In this document: positions 60,001 to 64,000 of the stretch, piece after piece
Layout: every line of letters starts with the position of its first letter
Position numbering within the stretch: the stretch's first letter is position 1
NCBI RefSeq assembly: GCF_901709675.1
Contig: NC_051095.1
Coordinates: 12,413,956 to 12,477,955, forward strand
DNA length: 64,000 nt
From: Syngnathus acus
Lineage: Eukaryota; Chordata; Actinopteri; Syngnathiformes; Syngnathidae
Direction of reading: 5' to 3'
Notes under the pieces: model-generated
The model's database searches: none
Told to the model about the DNA's origin: nothing
What the model saw: only the letters and a program-made list of their open reading frames with translations
Translations under genes and position numbers: made by a program

Positions 60001-61429
60001 AAAGAAATATAAGACATATAACAATGAAGACAGTTACAACTAAAAATGAAGAACATAAAAACAATGCCGTCAAAAGCCGAAGAATACAAATGTGTATTCT
60101 AAGGCGAGTTTTGAAGATGGACATAAGAGGGGCTTGCCGGACATTTAACGCAAGGGCATTCCAATGAGAGACACTGGCAACGGAAGAAGCTCAATCCCAC
60201 TCTGATACCCCACGTAGTCCTCTGAACAGCCTGTAGCGTCTGATCCGTTGACCTCAGACACTGGGCACGTACATAAAGGTTGCCCACTTGCTTCATTTTC
60301 CTTATCGGTCAAGACAGTACAAAGTACAGAAAAAGCCTGATTCGGGTTGGTCGTAACCAATGACCTCATTTGAATGCCCCTTTAACCGCACATTTCGAAG
60401 TGTGTTAGTTCCAGAAAATGGCGCTGCAGCTTTTTGTTCTATCAAGGGTATTGGAAAGAGTGGAAATTGGCTTAGCGTTGCCCTAAGCAAGCAGCCTAAA
60501 AGGAACATGTCATAGCTTGCTATTCATACCTATAGTTTATTTTTATTTTTATTCAGGCTCTAGGTTTGTACATGTCTAAAATTGAAGTTCCAGGCTATAG
60601 CACAAAATGTAGTAGTATTTTGTCAGACACAAGAAATGGACTAGGTCTATGGTCTTTCGAAGCCTGAAAGTGACCTCTATGAAACACACCCACGTGTTCT
60701 AATGGAAAGAGTGACTCAGTCATCACTCCCATTTTCCTGTGACACTCTTTGCTGTTTGTTTTGTCCTGCATTAGTCATAGGTCAGAGTTCAAGATGTCTC
60801 TGTCATGTCAGAGCAGATTACTTGTGTGCTTTTTGAAACATGTTTATTTTGCCTCATTCCTGGAACTTTGTTGTCAGAGCAAATTACTTGTGTGCTTATT
60901 GAAACATGTTTTTTTTGCCTCATTTCTGGAACTTTGTTTCCCCGCTTTGCTTTGTATAGAAGGTAAAGGTAAAGACCCAATGATTGTGTGTTGAAATTTG
61001 TCTCTGCATTTAACCCATCCCCGAAGGGAGCAGTGAGCAGCAGCGGTGCCGCGCCCGGGAATCTGGATCAACAAAAATACATCTATACCAAAGGCTGTGT
61101 GGGGCAGTTTGAAAAGTGGCTGCAGGACAACCTCATTATTGTTGCTGGCACTTTTGTCGGGATCGCACTTTTACAGGTAGTTATACTGTAAATGAAATAA
61201 CCTGAAAGAAACCAGTGGCCATTAGGGGTTGTGATTTTATGTTGTCACTGCCACCTTGTGGTGAGATCCCCCTGGTTGAGCAAATCACCGCATTTTTTTT
61301 TTTTTTTTTAATCTGATATGGCTACCTTAAATTCTCTCATTTCCTGTGTGTCTTCCTTTCCAGATTTTTGGAATCTGCCTCGCTCAAAACCTGGTCAGCG
61401 ACATCAAAGCTGTAAAAGCCAATTGGTGA
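48062..61429 (+). CDS. tspan17: Tetraspanin-17 (TspanC8 family)
   Basis: Eight coding exons in phase 0: 48062-48145, 53810-53860, 55363-55509, 56132-56302, 56675-56800, 58605-58649, an exon ending at 61176, and 61364-61429 (TGA). The conserved parts total 267 residues (human about 270). Four membrane segments are visible: [63 protein letters not shown] and [23 protein letters not shown]. The large loop has CCG and eight cysteines, the TspanC8 hallmark. The C-terminus DIKAVKANW favours TSPAN17 over TSPAN5. From family knowledge, TspanC8 proteins escort ADAM10 to the membrane and direct its substrates. Exon 7's acceptor is abnormal: conserved coding begins at 61063 right after a SINE-like repeat, and the in-frame acceptor is at 61025-61026. 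Confidence 0.93.
48146..53809 (+). other. tspan17 intron 1 (5.7 kb)
   Basis: Runs from the donor GTAAGT to the acceptor TTTTTCAG. It contains a degraded retroposon-tail fragment at about 52575-52755. No other exon or RNA gene is recognised. Confidence 0.7.
52575..52755 (-). repeat. Degraded retroposon-tail fragment
   Basis: GGGCAAGCGGTGGGCTACAC and CCAATCACAGG...AACAAACATTC match the reverse orientation of the family at 47096, with an internal deletion. GACAAGCGGTATAGAAAATG at 52731 matches its 3' end in forward orientation, so this is a rearranged piece. Confidence 0.6.
53861..55362 (+). other. tspan17 intron 2
   Basis: Holds a TTAGGG-like stretch (three units, about 54570-54588) and the retroposon tail listed at 54749. 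Otherwise unremarkable. Confidence 0.65.
54749..54920 (+). repeat. Retroposon tail copy
   Basis: GCCCTGCGACTGGCTGGCGA, CAGCTGGATAGGCTCCAGAA and AAAATGGATGGATGG are in the order seen at 47280-47405. This is the 3' half of the same family. Confidence 0.8.
55510..56131 (+). other. tspan17 intron 3
   Basis: From GTAAGT at 55510 to CGCTTTTAG at 56131. Contains a short CA-rich stretch. No repeat or RNA recognised. Confidence 0.65.
56303..56674 (+). other. tspan17 intron 4
   Basis: From GTACGT at 56303 to TTTCTTAG at 56674. Unique-looking, nothing recognised. Confidence 0.65.
57060..57180. repeat. Decayed dispersed element (GGGGTTA-GTTCC type)
   Basis: GCGTGGGGTTAAGTTCCATA then GTGAAATCCGTAATAC resembles the fish and vertebrate MITE with GGGGTTACGTTCC and GTGAAATCCGC. 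Boundaries unclear. Confidence 0.4.
57473..57700 (+). repeat. Dispersed teleost repeat
   Basis: AAGTCAAGTCAAATTTACAA then TATAGAGCCCTT, AAGGCTTCACATGG, AGGAAAAACTC and AAACCTTGAGAAGG are in the order of a very common fish repeat (TTTATATAGCGCTTT type). Open frames here belong to it. Confidence 0.7.
59504..59573 (+). repeat. Imperfect (GT)n / GTGC microsatellite
   Basis: GT dinucleotides with TTTGT interruptions, then GTGCGTGCGTGCGTGCG. Confidence 0.93.
59935..60285 (+). repeat. Dispersed teleost repeat
   Basis: TTTATCTATAGAGGACTTTA then AAACAGCCCCAGCTGCC, later AAGGGCATTCCAATGAGAG and GAAGAAGCTCAATCCC, follow the order of a common fish repeat (start TTTATAGAGCACTTTAAAAC; later GGAAGGCTGTTCCAC and AGAAAGCTCGGTCCC). 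Confidence 0.65.
60809..60940 (+). repeat. 66-bp tandem duplication
   Basis: CAGAGCAGATTACTTGTGTG at 60809 recurs as CAGAGCAAATTACTTGTGTG at 60875. The copies differ at only a few positions and end CTGGAACTTTGTT. Confidence 0.95.
60961..61063 (+). mobile_element. SINE-like repeat, 3' truncated at exon 7
   Basis: GGTAAAGGTAAAGACCCAAT, AAATTTGTCTCTGCATTTAA then CCCATCCCC, and GGAGCAGTGAGCAGCAGCGG then TGCCGCGCCCGGGAATC match a repeat very common in fish introns. In full copies the sequence continues past GGGAATC (ATTTTGGTG...); here it stops there and tspan17 coding begins. Confidence 0.8.
61027..61176 (+). CDS. tspan17: tspan17 exon 7 with repeat-derived 5' extension
   Basis: Conserved coding ([20 protein letters not shown]...) starts at 61063 but is preceded by GGGAAT, not AG. 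Among nearby AGs only the one at 61025-61026 (CCCCGAAG) keeps frame with exon 6. It adds 36 nt encoding [12 protein letters not shown], taken entirely from the repeat. Later AGs leave 32, 29, 25, 22 or 19 nt and shift the frame. The repeat supplies a usable pyrimidine-containing tract (GCATTTAACCCATCCCC). Whether this acceptor is used cannot be told from DNA. Confidence 0.6.
61177..61363 (+). other. tspan17 intron 7
   Basis: From GTAGTT to TTCCTTTCCAG. Contains a poly-T tract at about 61293-61309. Confidence 0.75.
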
Positions 61430-61742
61430 CCGGGGGAGGTGAACTGAGGAGTCACTCAGAAGCCCTGCAGGTCTCTGAGGCGGCGCTCCTGTCTGATGTG
61501 TAACTACTCTGCGCTAGGTAGCACATCCATGTACAAAAACCTGTTACTTTAGTAGGATGTGGGAAGCTGTCGGAAGGGAAAACTCCCAAAACAAAACCTT
61601 GTTTTCCCCTCAACTGGGATGTTACGAAGATCGTCAATCACTTTTTTTCAACACCATTTCATCCAACTTCCCACCACCACCTCAAACAAGTGCGTTAATG
61701 GCACAATGTTGCACATGAATGCTTGTCAGATGGGGAATTAAA
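61430..61742 (+). other. tspan17: tspan17 3' untranslated region
   Basis: From the TGA at 61427-61429 to a possible ATTAAA signal at 61737-61742. A canonical AATAAA at 63406-63411 could give a longer transcript. Confidence 0.5.
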
Positions 61743-64000
61743 AGCCATTGAAGGAACTACAATGAAGAAAAATGACCCCTTTCTTTCAGTCAAGCGTTAC
61801 TTACATTTAGCTAGGGTCCCGTGGCTCTGTTTGTCTTCTCATTGGTGACCCCTGAGCCTCAGGATGGTCATTACTGACACTTCAGATGTTTCAGGACATT
61901 TAAAGCCCAAGTTGAAATTTAAAAAGTGCCATTAATCTCCAGTGATTGTCCCCCTGCCCGCAACAAGCCCGCTATTCCTCAGGGCCTGTCTGAAAATCGA
62001 TTGTTTAAAATATATTTCGCTTTCTGTCTATGTCTGGTGGGAATTACAATGCACATACTATATGCAGAGAGAAGTTAACTCTTGAACTGTTAATGTGATA
62101 GGGATGGCTGGGTTAGCCGCCATCGATGTTTGGTTTCTTTCACAGCATCCCTCAGGCACATGGGATTGTTGATTTGGGGGCCTTTTACCACATTTGTCTT
62201 ATGCTTAAATTCTATCGCCAACGATGTGTTTAGCCTTTATATTTTACTTTCTTGTAGCTACATGTATAGAGATTTAAAAATTGCAGCTTTGTTACTAGAC
62301 CAAAATTTGGCAACAATTTTGGCTCATTTTTAACCTCACCACATAAAATTGGTCGCCCACAAGCAAAGGTTTTCAACTTTGTACTTATTCAAAGAGCTGA
62401 CTTTAGTATTCGCATTTCTATATAGGCAAAATGTGAATTTACCGTCCCTTTTAACTCATTCACTGGCATTGACAACTAAAGACATCCAGGATTCATTTTT
62501 ATTGGACTGGCAGTGGATGAGTTAATTTGGAGAAGCACAGTTTACACAAAGAGAATGCACATGGTTGTAACAGGAGATACCGTTTGTCATCCACGCAGTT
62601 ACATCGATTTGTTTGGAATGGTTGAAATAGATTAGGAAACGAGTACGTTACATTTGGACATTGTCAGTATAATATGATTGCTGCTTGAACTTGAACTAGA
62701 TTATTAGACAATAGTGCACTTCCAGGCTCTTATTGTCATTTTGCCTCATGCTAATGAATCATTCAGACTATTTGTTTCAATTTGCACCTCAGCCGTTCTA
62801 TGTCTCTTCTCGTCTCGAGCTGCGCCTTGTCCCCCCGCCTGTCAGGCAGCACATCAAGCCCTTTGGATTGTCATCATGGCGAGCTGTTTGTCTCTTTGCA
62901 AGTGATGCAGCGATCTGTCAACATGTTGGTGGGGATGCGCTCTAGTATAAGCCAAAAAAAAATGAAACATGAGCTGCCTTAACATTCTGGGAACAGCACA
63001 GCACAGCCTTTTACCTGTGGAATACGTATCTGGAATTTCAGTCTGTCGCGCCGTGTGATCTCAAGCGCTGTGTACATGTCACATGGCGCGCTCGCCTACA
63101 CGCCCGTGTTTGGTAGCCTGTCATGCTGATGTATTTTTACACGCTCGGGTTGTTTGAACAAGACGCACAGCAAGTTATTTGTTTTCAAACTAAATTCTCA
63201 CAACCTCTCAGTGCTGATAAATGCTTTTCTGAGCTTTTTAGACGTCATTTGTAGGTAAGCACGGGGAGAAGACAAATTTGCCTTCAGAGCCAACGTATCG
63301 TTTGTAGAGCATCAAACACAAATGTCTGATGTAGTACTTGTGTATGCTTTCACTGACTACCACAGATCTTGAGTTCAATCCAAAGCTGTCGTTGACGCTC
63401 AATGAAATAAAGCATGAGTCGATTTGTTCAGAAAGCTCTTGAACTTGCGTAAGCGTTTGCTCAGGGTTTAAAACACCTGGTCTTGTTTTCAGTGTGGTAG
63501 GAGATTGTGAGTGTGTGTCTATTAAACGGGCAATTCCGGGGGAAGTCTTACCTTATTGAATGAGGCAGATGCATTGGCATACAGGCTAATGAATAATGCC
63601 ATATTATTGTGTCGCAAAGTTTTCTGAATTCTCTAAAGTTTTAAGTGAGTTTTGTCCCCCCCCGCCCTTTAAATTCTGGCTTTAAATGCCTTTTATTACA
63701 GGAGGATGAAAAAGCTCTTTCTGCTTTGTCCTTGTATTATAATGGCCTTGCATGAACTAGCTTGTTAATTTCCCAGCTTTCCCGGTGGGCATTTAAATCA
63801 TTCCTATGGAGGAGCCTTATGCAGCCCATGAATGTCAAAGTGGGAAACGGCATGGACCTAGCACACCCTCCTCACGCCACAGGTTAGCTTTATGCAGTGC
63901 ACAACACAAATGAGGAATGTGAATCTAAAGGTGTTGTCAGTGACTTTTTTTTCTTGTCTAGATTTAAAAGTGAGAAAGAGTTGAACATTCCGTTCTGTTG
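61743..64000. other. Downstream of tspan17
   Basis: Apart from the palindromic MITE and an AATAAA at 63406-63411, I see no gene, RNA or recognised repeat up to the window end. Confidence 0.5.
62451..62525. mobile_element. 75-bp palindromic MITE
   Basis: Starts TTAACTCATTCACTGGCA and ends TGGCAGTGGATGAGTTAA, near-perfect inverted ends around a short core. TTAACTCATTCACTGCCATTG is a familiar fish repeat end. No coding capacity. Confidence 0.75.

Larger units (their letters stand above)
58650..61026 (+). other. tspan17 intron 6, repeat-rich
   Basis: From GTAGGT at 58650. Holds a (GT)n tract, a 74-codon open frame at 59658-59882, a dispersed repeat, a 66-bp tandem duplication and the SINE-like sequence that abuts exon 7. 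Confidence 0.65.

Overview
The window is nuclear DNA of a ray-finned (teleost, probably percomorph) fish. It holds three multi-exon genes with GT-AG introns, long (CA)n/(GT)n microsatellites, and dispersed repeats typical of teleosts: hAT-like and palindromic MITEs, a decayed Tc1 transposase, a non-LTR reverse transcriptase, and the tails and SINE-like pieces common in fish introns. There are no operons, CRISPR arrays or prokaryotic signals.

Layout, all genes on the + strand. (1) 1-5051: the 3' half of dctn4 (dynactin subunit 4/p62), six coding exons giving the last 221 residues, a 3'UTR with a (CA)n tract, and an AATAAA. (2) 5052-32160: about 27 kb with no gene I can support, holding an intact-looking hAT MITE with a perfect 8-bp target duplication, a LINE reverse-transcriptase relic, a Tc1 relic, a nested MITE and the longest microsatellites. 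(3) About 32.2-45.1 kb: synpo (synaptopodin), with two candidate 5' non-coding exons, a start exon, a 2-kb central exon and a repeat-rich last exon. A short form (about 731 residues) would read through the second donor to a stop; the long form is about 1144 residues. (4) 45.1-47.9 kb: intergenic, with one retroposon tail. (5) About 47.6-61.7 kb: tspan17, a TspanC8 tetraspanin with eight coding exons. (6) 61.8-64 kb: downstream sequence with a small palindromic MITE.

The genes do not form one pathway. dctn4 encodes part of the dynein activator dynactin, synpo encodes an actin and alpha-actinin organiser of podocytes and dendritic spines, and tspan17 encodes a membrane partner of ADAM10. The dctn4-synpo pairing matches the human 5q33 neighbourhood. 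TSPAN17 lies further out on 5q in human, so its adjacency here is a local arrangement worth comparing.

The most interesting observation is at tspan17 exon 7. The conserved coding sequence starts directly against a SINE-like repeat, with no AG at the expected junction. The only splice acceptor there that keeps the frame lies inside the repeat and would add 12 residues to the large extracellular loop. Other points of note are the tandem SPPW-SRCQSP repeats in synaptopodin, a 21-bp tandem duplication carrying two perfect octamer motifs, and an unexplained 86-bp direct repeat.
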